DNA from: Helianthus annuus
Lineage: Eukaryota > Streptophyta > Magnoliopsida > Asterales > Asteraceae
Reading direction: 5' to 3'
DNA length: 64,000 nt
NCBI RefSeq assembly: GCF_002127325.2
Contig: NC_035433.2
Span: 128,968,695 to 129,032,694 of the forward strand
The stretch's first letter is position 1. Each line of letters begins with the position of its first letter. The translations under genes were made by a program, and so were the position numbers. This document shows, piece after piece, positions 35,437 through 47,296 of this stretch. Under the pieces are notes generated by a model. It saw only the letters and a list, made by a program, of their open reading frames with translations, had not been told where the DNA came from and searched no databases.

Positions 35437-38400
35437 TTATTCAGGACCTTTATTCCTCATCAAGAGTTCCTTAGCTTGTTTCTTAAATTCAGCTTCAAAT
35501 TCCTTGGAACTTTGATCATCTTCATCCCTACACAGTGTTAGTTCAAGGAGATCCTGCAAATCTTCAACACTAAGGCCTAGTGCTTGTTTCCTTGATATGT
35601 ACTTCACTTCACCATTGGTTCTGACCAGAGTCAATACGTGGGTCTTTTGATCAGATATCCACTTTAGTATTTTTAAACCAAATGGGTTTCTTGGGAGAGA
35701 TTTATTCTTTGATGAGTTAGGAGATAATGGCCTTGTGAACACTTGCAGACTTTCAGACATTCTTTTGAAGGCTTCTTCAATGACTTTGTTTGCTGCAGCT
35801 ATGTCTTCTGCAGTTTCTTTCTCAATTTGCCCTTGCCTTTCAATTTCTGACATGTCTGTTGCAGTGTTTGGTGATGCAGGTTTGTTTAATACCTTCTTAA
35901 AAAGGTTTTGAAGCTTTGTTGAGCTGTCTTCTTTTAGACCCATTTTCATGATGGTGTCCTTGAAGTACTCTGCTTCCTTTTCTTTGACCTCTTCTTCAGT
36001 CAGCTGTTTACCTTCTTTTTGGTTTGACACAAAAACAGGATTGTCTGCTGATTTGTACATTGTTCTGAGGTTCTCTATCTGCTGTTCAAGCTTCATCATT
36101 AGTTCACGTTTCTTTGAAGCACTTGAAACAGTTATTTTTCTTTTCTTTAGCCTTTCATAGGCTTCATCAGTCTGCTGTTTTGACCATTTTGATATGGCTT
36201 CAGCAGTATCCATTTTTGCATCCACCAGCTCCTTTTTCTTTCTTTTGTACTCATCAGTGAGGTCAGCAATGAGCTTTTTGAATTTGCTCCAGTTTGGAGC
36301 ATTCTTCTTCTTTGTAGGATCATTCTTGATTTTGTCAATCCTATCAGCCTTTCTTCAGCAGGATAGAATTTTTCTTTCATGATGTAGGCTAGGTATTGTT
36401 TCCTTAACTTTCTTCGTTGTTCAACCTTTTCTTTGTTCAATTCTTGTGTAAACTCTTCTATCTGCTTTACTTTAGTGAGGAAGAAATCCAGTCTTTTAGC
36501 AATGCCTTCTTCGCTTAGACCTTCACTTTCACTCTCAACTTTAGCTCTTAGTTTAGCTTGCCTTGCCTTGATCTTGAGGTAATCATCCATATCCTCTGGT
36601 GGCATGTAGCCTATGAGTGAGGAGAATCTTCTTTTTGAAGGATCTTCTTCTGTATAGAATTGCCTCATCTCATTTTTGATAGCTTCAAGTTCAGTGGATA
36701 TTGTGCAGCATTAGGATCATGTATACCCTCATCGGCAGAGATTGGCTTTCTTTTTCTACTGAAGAGCTTTGGTTGTGATGTAGGAAAGGTGAGAGCAGTG
36801 GTGGATGGTTGACTAACAGCTGTTGAAACAACTGGTGTCTCAACCGCTTTTGTCATTACAACTACTGATGTATCAGCAGATGTCTTCTGCTTTTGAGCAG
36901 GGGTTATGATGGCAGTTGTTGGAGTGGTGATAAGTGGCTGACTAACAGTAGTTGAAACAACTGGTGTTTCAACCACTGTTGCCATTACAACAGATGTTGT
37001 AACATCTGTTGTCTTCTGCTTTTTGGCAGGGGGTGATGATGGTTTGGCTGTTTTTGATGGTGATGGTGGTTTTTGTGTTGTAGACACAGATGGTGGTGGA
37101 ACAGTAGTTGTGGTGGTGTGTGGTGATGTGGTATGTGTTGATACTGCAGTTTTGGTTTGACTATTTTCTGGCTCAACATACATACCATCATCAATTCCCT
37201 TTTTCTTCCACTTAATCTTCTCCCCCTTTTTGGCATTATCTGAGAAGGGTTCATTCATGAAGAGAATAGTGGAGGGAACTTTTCCAGAGGCACTTTGAAT
37301 GTGAGCCTTTATAGCTTTTATATCCGCCTGAGTATCTTTGAATCTTGATTCCACCATGTTAGTCAGCTTTTGAACATGTATGGCATGCTGCTGATCTGCC
37401 ATCTGCTTTTGTCTTTCCAGCAGTGGTTGGAATAAGTTCCATAACTCATTTGCAGCAGGTGCTTGTTGAGCAGATGCTTGAGCTGGAGCAGCAGTGGATT
37501 GGGCTTTCTGAGCTTTTAATAGCTGCTGCACCATATCTTTTATTTCAGCAACTGAGGTTTCAAGGTTTTCGACCCTGCCCGTCAATTCCTTATATCTTGA
37601 ATCATCACCTGAGTTAACAGGATCATCTGAATCCCCACCAGCAGTGGTTTTACCAATGAATGACCTAGGAATAGAGTCCCAAAAGTCAGCCATTGATGCC
37701 CCTTGTTCTTGGTACTGGGGACTTCTTTCTTCAGCACTTGATAACCTTTTGATGTTGCCAGTGGTTAAAACAATTTCACTGGTGGTTCTCAGTGGTGCTA
37801 TTGAAGAAATGCCTTCAAGGGAGTCTTATGAATGTAACCACTGTCCAAATGTAAACCAGTGGGTTCAACATTTGTAGTGGCTGCTCCACTTGAACTACTG
37901 ACAGGAATTACTTGTAATTCCTGCAGTGTAACCTCCTCAGTTGTTGCTGGGATAAAAAAAGTGTCAACATCAGACCCAGTCACTTGTTGGAGTATACTCT
38001 CAGTAATAGGTGGTTGAGAGGAACTGGTTTGTGTCTGAGTAACATCAGCTGCATGCAACAAGGTTATGGTGGATGGTGGTATTATTTGAGGTGAGGGTAA
38101 AGGGGTTGAAAGAGACATGTCCTTGGGATCAGGACTGTGGAAGATAGATCCGAGTGGGTCCAGAGCTTCATATTGTGGGGTCCTTGTGTTTACAACCTGA
38201 TCCTTTTGTGAGGATGCAGGAGGAGTTTGAGGCTGGGGTTGAGATCTTTCTTCCAACTACTGTGAGGAAGTAGCAGCAGTGGTTATTTGTGACTTTTGTG
38301 TTGTCACTGGCATTGTCTCTGGGATCTCATCTTCCAGAGATGCCTTTGGTGTGGGTTTGGTGGGTTTTCTGGATGTTTTTCTTTTTGTCTTTTTGGTGGC

Positions 38401-39315
38401 AGGTGTGGGTTTCAAAACAGTGGGTGTGCTGCTTTGATCACCTGGAGCAGTGGGCTCAGCAGCAGATACCTGAGGAGCAGTTTCTTCTGCTAAATTCTGC
38501 TCAGGCACCTCTGCTTTTGTTTTTATTGGTGCTAACATTCTAGAGAATGTTTCAGGTGTTAAACAGTTTATTTTAAAAGAAGCACCTTGTTTGGGCAAAT
38601 CTGCTTCTTTCTCTACAAATTTTTGTTCAAAATAGTAGCTTAAAAATCTTGGAAAGAGCAGAAATGCCTTATTATCAACGTTTTTTACCAAATCATCAAA
38701 TATTTCCTGGGAGTAATTAAAGTTTTCATTGTTTAAAATTGCATACCCCAGGCATTGAATTTTTGTTCGTATTTCATTAAAAGACGTTGTTTTATTAGAA
38801 ACACACATTAGTAGTGTGTGAAATAAAAATCTGGGTGCAGAAGGAAAATAACCTTTTTGTAAGGTATCCCTTTTAGGTTGCTCTGCATAGCCCCTGTTTA
38901 TGAAATCCTTTTTCAACTCGTCTTTAGAAAGTGAGGTTTTTCCTTTCAAATCATCGAGTTTAAAGATTTCAGAAATGGATTTTGGAGAGATTTGAACCTT
39001 CTTACCCTGTATCGAGGAGTTGATGGCTGTGATGATGTCTCCTTGTTTTTCAAGGGTGGCATTTTTCCAGAACTCTCTCTGGGTTTGAAGATAAATGGGA
39101 GCGTCTGCTGTTATCAAAGTTTTGTACTTTGATGCAGATAAGATGTCAATGATGGAGTCGAAGGTGTTGTCAGTTGTGGGTTTTGTGAGTATTCCCACAT
39201 AATTGTGAGGGGCTTTGTGACGGATTTCTGTGGTTTCGACGGCCATTTGAGTGGCGTCTGTTGGGGTGGAGGAAGAAGATGGTTTTGATTTTGACTTCGA
39301 TTTTGGTTTCGTCAT
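35437..39315 (-). pseudogene. Broken ~1,290-codon frame of unknown function in the retrotransposon
   Basis: The start ATG is at 39315 (MTKPKSKSKSK, very basic). The first 352 codons include a folded-looking part (FLFHTLLMCVSNKTTS, LLFPRFLSYYFEQKF), then Pro/Thr/Ser-rich linkers. A coiled coil (YKELTGRVENLETSVAEI, ~37600) follows, then two copies of VETPVVST.VSQP (~36830-36980), and a Lys/Glu-rich helical C-terminal third ending at 35437, 36 bp before the 3' LTR. It is broken by TAG at 38257-38259 and by frame changes near 37810, 36700 and 36355. The position next to the 3' LTR matches the extra 3' (env-like) frame of SIRE-type copia elements, and I recall similar proteins from Asteraceae retroelements. 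The function is unknown; I see no membrane span supporting an envelope role. Confidence 0.65.
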
Positions 39316-41325
39316 TTTTGATGAAGAAGATCGATGGGAGTTTTTGTGAAGAAGAGTGGGAAACTGCTTTGAGAAAAGAATTTTTGGAATTCAATTCGAC
39401 AGTGTGAGCCCCTGTTTGGGTTTAATCAGGGTTTTATTTTAGGGAAAAAATGAATGCTGATGTGGCAGCGGTTATAATGATCTGTCGACTAAAAACTGAC
39501 CACGTGCCAACCCCTGATGAAATGGTAAATAATGAGGACAGTTGTTTTGACAACCACTGATGGATCAAGCATCAGTAGTTACAATGGTAATGAAATGAAG
39601 CAGTGGGTGTATCAGTGGATGGAACAATGATTTTAAACATCAGTGTTTTTTGAAGAGCAGAGGTTGACTATCAGCAGTGGACAGACTTTAGAGAGCAGAT
39701 GTTGAGGCACAACAGCATTTTAGGTACAACAATGGTAGAAAAAATGAAGACTTTTATTGCAACAACTGATAGTGCAGCAGTGTTTTAACTTTTGACAAAT
39801 AATGTTAGCATCTGCTTGTTCAGATGTAGAAATTGATTTTGTCTTGTGAAAGCACAATATCTTATCTAACATCTGTTAAGCACCAGAGATGCTATTCTTA
39901 ACAAAATACATTTTAGATGTATATTATCAAGATTAAATTGCCAGCAGTTATCTACAGAAGTTTTTGTTCAAGGTTTTACCAAATGTCCATTTTTCCAGAC
40001 AGTGGTTTAGCATCCCAGATGATGAAGACATTTCTACTAAAGCTACTCATTTTGTGTCTAATTACTTGAACTAGAACATGAGTATCTCAGTAGTTCAAAA
40101 TCAATTTGCAATCAATTTTTGATCTGTGACAACCAAACTTGAGCTTAACATGACCTTGATATGTGTGCCATTTCCTTTTGATCAGATTTAAGGATAGTAA
40201 TTTCACACAAAAATAAGGAAATAGCATCCTGACCAGAGAAGAACTTTTACTATCAAAAATGAGTAAAAGTACAAAATATATTTTATAAAAAGTAATATAT
40301 ATCTGGTTTTATTTAAAGAAAGACACCTTAAAAAAATTAAAAGAAGTTTTGAAAATCATCAAAAGGATCTGACAGCTTTTCAAATAAGTTCATGATCATA
40401 TCATTCTCAAGTTATTTTGACCATTGTTTGGGGTCATTTTCTTGACAATTAATTGTAAATTCTTCTTTTAAGAATAATCACTGGAGATGCCATAGTTACC
40501 TGAACGATTTCTGTATTTGATGGAAGCACACAGTTGCATGATGACCATTGTTTTACCCAATTGTGACCTCATAAGTGTTTTATGCTTATACTCCTTTTCT
40601 TTTGGCTTTAAGAGTTGTGAGATAAGCACACTTTTGAGTTTTGTTCACTTTCTTCTTTTCCCTTTTTACCCTTTCCCATTCATATATTCAGAAATACTCA
40701 CTGGGAGATTTTATTTTTGAAGAAGCGTAGTCCAAAATCATTTTGAAGTAATGTTTTGCGAGATCTGGCCACATTTGTGCATGTTTTATTACCAGATCTC
40801 ACATTACGTATGATTTGGACTGTTTTGACACCTTATTTTCTTAATGTGTTTTGACAAAGTTGATTTGGTCCTTTTGAGGATTCTCAACCTGCCTTTAACC
40901 ACATAAGAAATTTTGACTAAAGCTTTATTTCCTTCTTTCTATTTTAGCAAGGCACTAATGTTTATATGAACATGAGTTTTGCTGATATGAGGTACATACT
41001 TTAGTGTAAAATATGATGAAAAACATCACAAATTTCATAACAACAGTTGAAATCAATTTTGAATGAAGATCAACATACCATAGTTGCCAGATAAGTTTCC
41101 AGATCTAGAAACTATGAAGGATTTGTGCATGATATCACCAGCTGTATGAGATTTGTGAATCTTATGACATCTTGGTTGTTTTACAGAGCATTTGAGTCAT
41201 CACTTTGAACGTGATTTCTTGTTACTCTGTTTTTCAACTAAAATACGACCAACCTTAGTATCAATGAATTGTGAGCTGGACTGTTATGTCAAATTGATTG
41301 TTAGATCGAATTTGACTGTCCAAGC

Positions 41326-41337
41326 TCTGATACCAAT
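41326..41337 (-). other. Primer-binding site (initiator Met-tRNA)
   Basis: The minus strand reads TGGTATCAGAGCTTGG within a few bases of the end of the 5' LTR (41338-42099), complementary to the 3' end of initiator tRNA-Met as in plant copia elements. Confidence 0.85.
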
Positions 41338-42099
41338 TGTTAGGATCGGAGGCTATCATGATTGTGTTTGTTTGTATAAATTGATCATTCAGGGAATATT
41401 TAAACAGTGAAAAGTGTAGCGGAAATGGATACAAACTTTGTAAACACAACCAAAGAGAGAAATAGTTTGACAAACAAATGCTTTTCATTAAGTCGAATGA
41501 TTGAATTACAAAGCAAATGATTACAGCATGTTTACAGAACTAAGCTCCCCCTCAGCCTGGTACCCCAAGGTTGGTTGCACAAGATGAAAGGATTGGACTG
41601 AAGAAGAAGAATCCACTCAGTCAATCAAATGTAACAGTATAGAGTACTGTTCCATTTATAGGCAGTCCAAACCACTGAAGCATCTCAGCTGACGTCACCA
41701 TGAAAGTGACATCTAACAACCTAACAAACTCTAACTACTGATCTATACAACTACTGCTTTGCTAACTACTGATATTATATTGTATTACATGAGATAAATA
41801 TAAACTGCTGCTGCATCCTTCCACTGCTGTGAACCCAGCAGTACTTGTCATGATCAGCAGTGCTTGAACCAAGGCAGTAGATTGAGCAGCAGAGCTATTA
41901 GTCTTCATCAGTCCTTGTGTAGAATCAGCAGTTGTAGGTTAGCAGATGTTTATAGAAGTAGTACTTTGGAGCATATCAGATGTTTGAGCCACATTCAAGG
42001 GGAGAGCAAAGTGTAAACTGCTGTTTATTTGAAGTCCTCAGATGTGATCCGGTTTTGGCTTTACATTATCTGTTCCTCTAGTAGGGTTCAAGCCCAACA
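41338..42099 (-). repeat. 5' LTR of the gag-pol-less retrotransposon
   Basis: Same length as the left LTR and about 98% identical by eye. The minus-strand TATA box CTATAAATGG is at ~41651-41660. Confidence 0.93.
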
Positions 42100-42104
42100 A
42101 GATT

Positions 42105-44640
42105 GAATAATCACGCTCCAACGAATTGTTTCATGGTTCCATTCTGAAAGGTATATATGCCTAATTAACCTGGGTCTTCTTATATATTCTGGCAGAATCG
42201 GATTATGTTATAACTTATGTTGATAAATCAACCATGCAGACTGATACATCTGTTTTCCATTGTGAACCCATTGAATAACAGGGAAGCGTTTGGGAACATG
42301 GGTGGTCTTCATTAGTTGATAAGGGCAGTTTGGAATCATATTCTTCCATCCGCAGCTCCCGAATCACAACCACTTATTTCTTTATATACCATTTCACAAA
42401 GAAAATAATAGTGTTCGTTGAAATCTGGATCACCATGGATTATGCCATGGGTTGTGTTACTGTGTACATAGCGTATTTGCTAAAATGTTTTCATGTGTTA
42501 ACCTGGATTTATGGCATGTGGCTATGATGAATGTGTAGATGCGATTAAGATTGGCGTGGCAAATTCGGAGGATGGCAGGTGTTCACATGCAACCTCCATT
42601 GCAGCCATGGTTGGCTACCCTTTACACGCTCTGAGCCTGGTCATTTACTCTATATGCTTTACGAAACTTGAGAAATGAGTACCTTTTGGTGCAATATCCG
42701 TTGGCGATGATGATGAAATGTGAGCCTGAACTGTGAACTACAAACAATATGAAACGGGTCAGGTTTACAACGCTACTTATGTGGTATGAGTTTGCGAGCA
42801 TATGATTAAGATATTGTGAGATTTTGGTTGAAGCTCAGGCACAGGCTTGACAGGTACAAAACTTAAATGTTTTTAATATCATTGTTTTATTATATCCTTT
42901 TTAGATTTGGATCATTGATTAGATAAGGGGTTTGCTTTGAAATGTTTGTATAGTTGGGATTGATTTGAAATGTTTATAGAGTTCAGATTGATTTTTCAAC
43001 AATTGAAGTCACATTTGAGCGTGTGATAGTGGAGGCTGATGTTAATACATTAAGCAGGAAGCCGAGCCATACCAAGTTTTGTAAACTTTTATATTGATTT
43101 TTTTTTTTTTTTTTGAGGTTAGAAAAAGACACCAACTTCAATAGGCATGTTTCATTAATGTGGAAGTTTATGAGATTTGAGAAGTGGAAATAATAATACT
43201 TGAAGCCGAGTCTGGGCTTTAACGGTTGCTAAGGGCGGTGTCTGGGCTTCATTGTTTGCCTGAACTAAACGACAAAAAGTTCCTGATGATAGTGTTGTTT
43301 AGGGTTTGTTAGCCTGAACTAAACGCCTTTTGCCTTTGTTTTACACTAACCCGGAACCCTAGGTGGTGGTATTGTGATGGTTCGGTGGCGTTAAGAAAGA
43401 TGTCCAGATACGTTCTCTTCAATTGTTAGGATTTTATTCTGGGATTGATTTTGGACTACTTTTGGCTGGTTGTGGTTTAACGATGGCCAATATTGTCGTT
43501 GGTTTACTACTTAGGGGTTTGAAGGCAGTTAACTCCTCCATCAGTTGGCGATAGAGCCGCATATATTGGTACTGACATACGAAAAATATAATGGTTTTAA
43601 GTTTTATTTGCCTTAATATGATACAGTTCAACCATCATAGGCTGATATACTGGATTAATGATGATTCAAACATACACATAAATAGTGTATTACTTTTACC
43701 TTCTGTGGATTCATGAAATGCTTGAATCATACGTACCTGCATACGTTCATCAATCAAAAGTGTTCTTCATAAACTTGCGAAGACGCCTCATGAAACCACC
43801 TTTATTTTCTCTCTTCTTCTCCTTATGAGGCCCTGACATACATGATGGTTGGTAAAGATTGTTCTTTTGCGTGGTAAAAAGGTGCAACAGGCTGTGATGA
43901 CGGTGGTGAAGATTGTTGACTGGCTTGGCATAATCGAGGATGGCAAGTGCAATTTTATGCACTTGCAACCCATGTTAGAGTCATGGCGGTCCAACAACTA
44001 CATCTGAGCCTAATCATTTTTATTTTGAGGTGGTTTTATTTGTTTTTATTACAAAGTGTTTTAGCAGATGTGTTTTGTGCGTTCCATTCAACCAAATCTG
44101 AGCAAGATGTTGCAACTTAGAGATACGTCATTGAAGCGCTTCAGGTTAGTTTTCATTTATTTGGTATTGCCTGATCAAAAAAACAGCTGAATAGTTGATT
44201 TAATTATTTAGCTTTATTTTGTAAAAATATGAAACAACAAATGCTTGCTAAAATGTTAGTCAGTTATGTAGACCATTTATGCGACTGTCTTTTAGCAACA
44301 TCACTTGTGATTTAAAGATACCTAACATTTGGTTTGTATCTCATACTAACTTGTCCATTGTGGTCAAGTGTGATCTCACGCAAGTAACTGGTCCAAGAAA
44401 GAGCCTCTTCCAGTTACTTAATTGACAGTTAAATTTTTGTACAAAATATAAGTGTTTTATAAATGCAGAACATGTTTAATAGATGATGCCTCCTCTCACT
44501 GTCCATGCTGTATACAGGTCTGTTACTACTTTAATTTGATTTTAAGTTCTCTTGGTACAAAGTATACACGAGGTAGTACATTTGCATGTGTCAAAATAGA
44601 AATCAATCGAGTTTTCATTGAAATGCCAAAGTAACGAATT
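42105..44640. other. Gene-free stretch with old duplications
   Basis: It is the right-hand flank of the retrotransposon and formerly continuous with the ARM fragment. 43190-43265 repeats 33880-33970 (GAAGTGGAA, GGGCTTTAA.GGTTGCTA, GGGCGGT). 43930-44020 resembles 42565-42650 (GAGGATGGCA.GTG, TGCAACC, CTGAGCCT.ATCAT). A short exon-like piece ends at GT near 44144 (IQPNLSKMLQLRDTSLKRF). No whole gene is visible. Confidence 0.4.
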
Positions 44641-44659
44641 ACAAACAAGTGGCAGGTAA

Positions 44660-45049
44660 ACGGGCAACAAGTTGCGCCGCAACCCCCTTTTGAATTGCAA
44701 AACCAATTCTCCTAAAGACGAAACGACCCTTAAAGGTTGAGAGATTAATATTCACGGCCCGTTGGACCCTGTTTAGAAATTCCACAACCTCTAGGGCTAG
44801 GGAACCAAATGTATCAAAAGCGAATGGGATATATACATGTTAATTCTCTAAACAAGCCTTCTCATGTTTAGCGACCTTGCTTGATTCCGCCTTCAACGCA
44901 GCTTGGCCAGCAACAAACCCGTTATCCCTGAGCCCAACAAGAGGGGACACTCCTGTAAGGTGGAAAAGGGCTTGAGATCTGTTTTGGGTCAAGCACAGAG
45001 CTATGAAAGCTAAACACGGGTACGTGAGCGGTGAGTCTCTATTAATCAA
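44660..45049 (-). pseudogene. Transposable-element-type protein fragment, broken
   Basis: From 45049 the minus strand reads LAFIALCLTQNRSQALFHLT and VAKHEKACLEN, then a stop. The same frame continues with IPFAFDTFGSLALEVVEFL and RIGFAIQKGVAAQLVARLP. I recall this AFDTFG...FAIQKG..AQLVARLP tail from plant repeat-borne proteins annotated beside reverse transcriptases. The exact superfamily is uncertain. An in-frame stop at ~44840 breaks it. Confidence 0.45.
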
Positions 45050-45957
45050 TTTGCTTGCTTTCTTGATTGCTTTATGATTACTACTTTGTTTAATACGTGA
45101 AGTGTATGATCAAAACCCCTATAATGAACTTATTAAGCCTCTGGCTCATATGTGACCACAAAAACAAACAATATGAAGTCAATTACTGATATTTTTGAAA
45201 TTTGCTTTGGTGATGGGTCACAAATTAATTTGTGGTTTCTTTGATTTTAATTGTTTTATTAACATACGGACTACAACTAGGTTGACACCTTAAACCCATT
45301 ATGTTGTTAGACCACTTTGCATAAACTGATGCTTACTTTGCATAAACTGATGCTTACTAACTTTGCATGGAAATTAGGGTTTTTTTTGTGTACTTCATGT
45401 TAAACGCTATTATGAATCTGAGCAATTTCATAAATACAAATTTTTTTTGCTTATGTTCAAGAAAATTACTTTGATTAATCTTTGTATGTGTATATTTTTA
45501 CAGGTTAACAGCTTGCCTTGGAAGTCACACGTTGAATTTCATTTGCGACTTTGAAGAGGAGGGTTTGGTTTTTAAAGTGTATCTACCGTCATAGTCTCAT
45601 GTAGTGCCACGTTTTGTTTTGTGTTATTCAGTGGGGACAATTTCAATTTATGGATCTTAATTGCTTATGTTTTCTTATTTCTATGTATGTTTCCTATTTA
45701 TGCGCTGGTTACATATAAGACACTGAAAACTTTAAACCCGGAAACTAACAAAGAAACTCGGACTCACGTTAAAAAAACTCTGATAAAGATTATACTAAAC
45801 TCGGATTGACTTTGAATCTATAAACTCTGACTTCTAAGACTAAACTCGGACCAGTTAAAGATTTAAATAACCTCAAGACAACTTAAACTAGACAAACTCG
45901 GAACACCCTTTGTTAATAATAAACTCCGACTTATAAGGTAAACTCGGACGGATCTAT
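45050..45957. other. Gene-free stretch with spaced AAACTCGGA motifs
   Basis: No gene is supported. From about 45730 the motif (T)AAACTCGGAC or close variants (AAACTCTGA, AAACCCGGA) recurs every 15-50 bp, continuing past the MULE to ~47950 as AAACCCTGA variants. 45301-45366 has a small tandem repeat TTTGCATAAACTGATGCTTAC. Confidence 0.5.
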
Positions 45958-45966
45958 TTAAAAATA

Positions 45967-47287
45967 GAGTAAATTACAAGTTTTGTCCTTTATGTTTACA
46001 CCAAATTGCAGGCGGTTTCCTTTGCCTTTAAAATTGACGGGTTTTGTCCTTAATGTTTCAAAATCTTGCATGCTATGTCCTTTGAGCGTAACCCAGTTTA
46101 TTTTTTTAGTTAAATAAGATCATGTGCATGTCACATGAGGGTAAATCTGTCTTTTCCACTACCCTCTTCAATTTTTCCCCAAAATAAACAACCCAAACCC
46201 TAAATCATTTCCCCTCTCTATACTGTGCAGAGATCCGTGAGAGGTGTGCAAAGGTTTGGACCTTAACAATATCCTATGCTTGTTTGGTGTTGGAAATCAA
46301 GTTAATTTCACTTTAAGTATTGCTCCTGTAGATCATGTACATAGTTTTTTTTAAAAGAAACTTATGAATTGTAGAACCTCAAGGCTTGGACTACAACTTG
46401 TATTGTTTGTAATAATGCTTTCTATTATAAAACAAACATGATTATTTTGTTAATTAAATGTATGAAATAAAATTCCGATTGCTTCAACTTCTAATTCATT
46501 TGACAAATTCAGTTTTAAATTTAATCCTTCTGAAATATTTTAATTTTTCTAAGAAATTCAGTATTTCTTGTGTTCCAACTTTCAAGATTACAAAAAGGCC
46601 TTTTACAAGGATTATGCTATGCACAGGCCAGCCAACACATAGAAATTCAAAATGGGACAAACAATTGATAAATCAGAAGATGTTTATTTCACCTGATTTA
46701 CCTAATAACTTAAAATAAAACTATAACCAAAATCGTCGATTACATGGCCCCCACTATGAAGAAACTTGGGCCTGACAGTTACCATAAGGCGAATAGTCAC
46801 AATGTTCTCTCACTGCAGGCTTTTTCTCACGACCTGACCCTGTAACTCCAAACTCTTCGGATGTTTCGTCTCTTTCCAGTTGCGTCTTTTCGTCTCTTTC
46901 CAGTTGCGTCTTTCACGCCTGCTTGTCGATCTTTTCCTTTCGGCATCGCTGAAGACCACCACTCGTACCAGGGCTTGCACGGTCTTCATCGAGAACAGCC
47001 CTAATTTCCTTCGTGCGACTGGATATGCACAGAGTACAGGGGGAAATGATTTAGGGTTTGGTTCTTTTATTTTGGGGAAAACTTGGAGAGGGTAGTGGAA
47101 AAGACAGATTTACCCTCATGTGACATGCACATGATCTTATTTAACCAAAAAAATAAACTGGGTTAGGCTCAAAGGACATAGTGTGCAAGATTTCGAAACA
47201 TTAAGGACAAAACCCGTCAATTTTAAAGGCAAAGGACACCGCCTGCAATTTGGTGTAAACATAAAGGACAAAACTTGTAATTTACTC
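45967..47287. mobile_element. MULE (B) with ~200-bp TIRs, TSD TTAAAAATA
   Basis: A perfect 9-bp duplication TTAAAAATA (45958-45966, 47288-47296) and ends inverted for ~200 bp, starting GAGTAAATTACAAGTTTTGT. It is the same family as MULE A (shared GTCCTTTATGTTTACA, CAAATTGCAGGCG, CATGAGGGTAAA). The interior (46200-47080) has a CGTCTCTTTCCAGTTGCGTC tandem repeat (~46866-46913) and no transposase. Confidence 0.92.
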
Positions 47288-47296
47288 TTAAAAATA

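Larger units (their letters stand above)
34639..42099 (-). mobile_element. Complete LTR retrotransposon lacking gag-pol
   Basis: Two 762-bp LTRs (34639-35400 and 41338-42099) and a perfect 5-bp duplication AGATT (34634-34638, 42100-42104) define a 7,461-bp insertion. The element reads on the minus strand. The primer site TGGTATCAGAGC (minus) directly adjoins the right LTR, and the purine tract AGGGGGAGAT adjoins the left LTR. By eye the LTRs differ at ~15 sites, mostly transitions, about 2%. Inside are a ~2-kb leader (39316-41337, nothing recognised) and one broken long frame. There is no zinc knuckle, protease, integrase or reverse transcriptase, so it must have moved using another element's proteins. 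Confidence 0.93.

Noticed and set aside
36985..37617. Alternative frames inside the retrotransposon coding region
   Set aside because: They overlap the coiled-coil and Thr/Pro-rich part of the long minus-strand frame and show only its composition.
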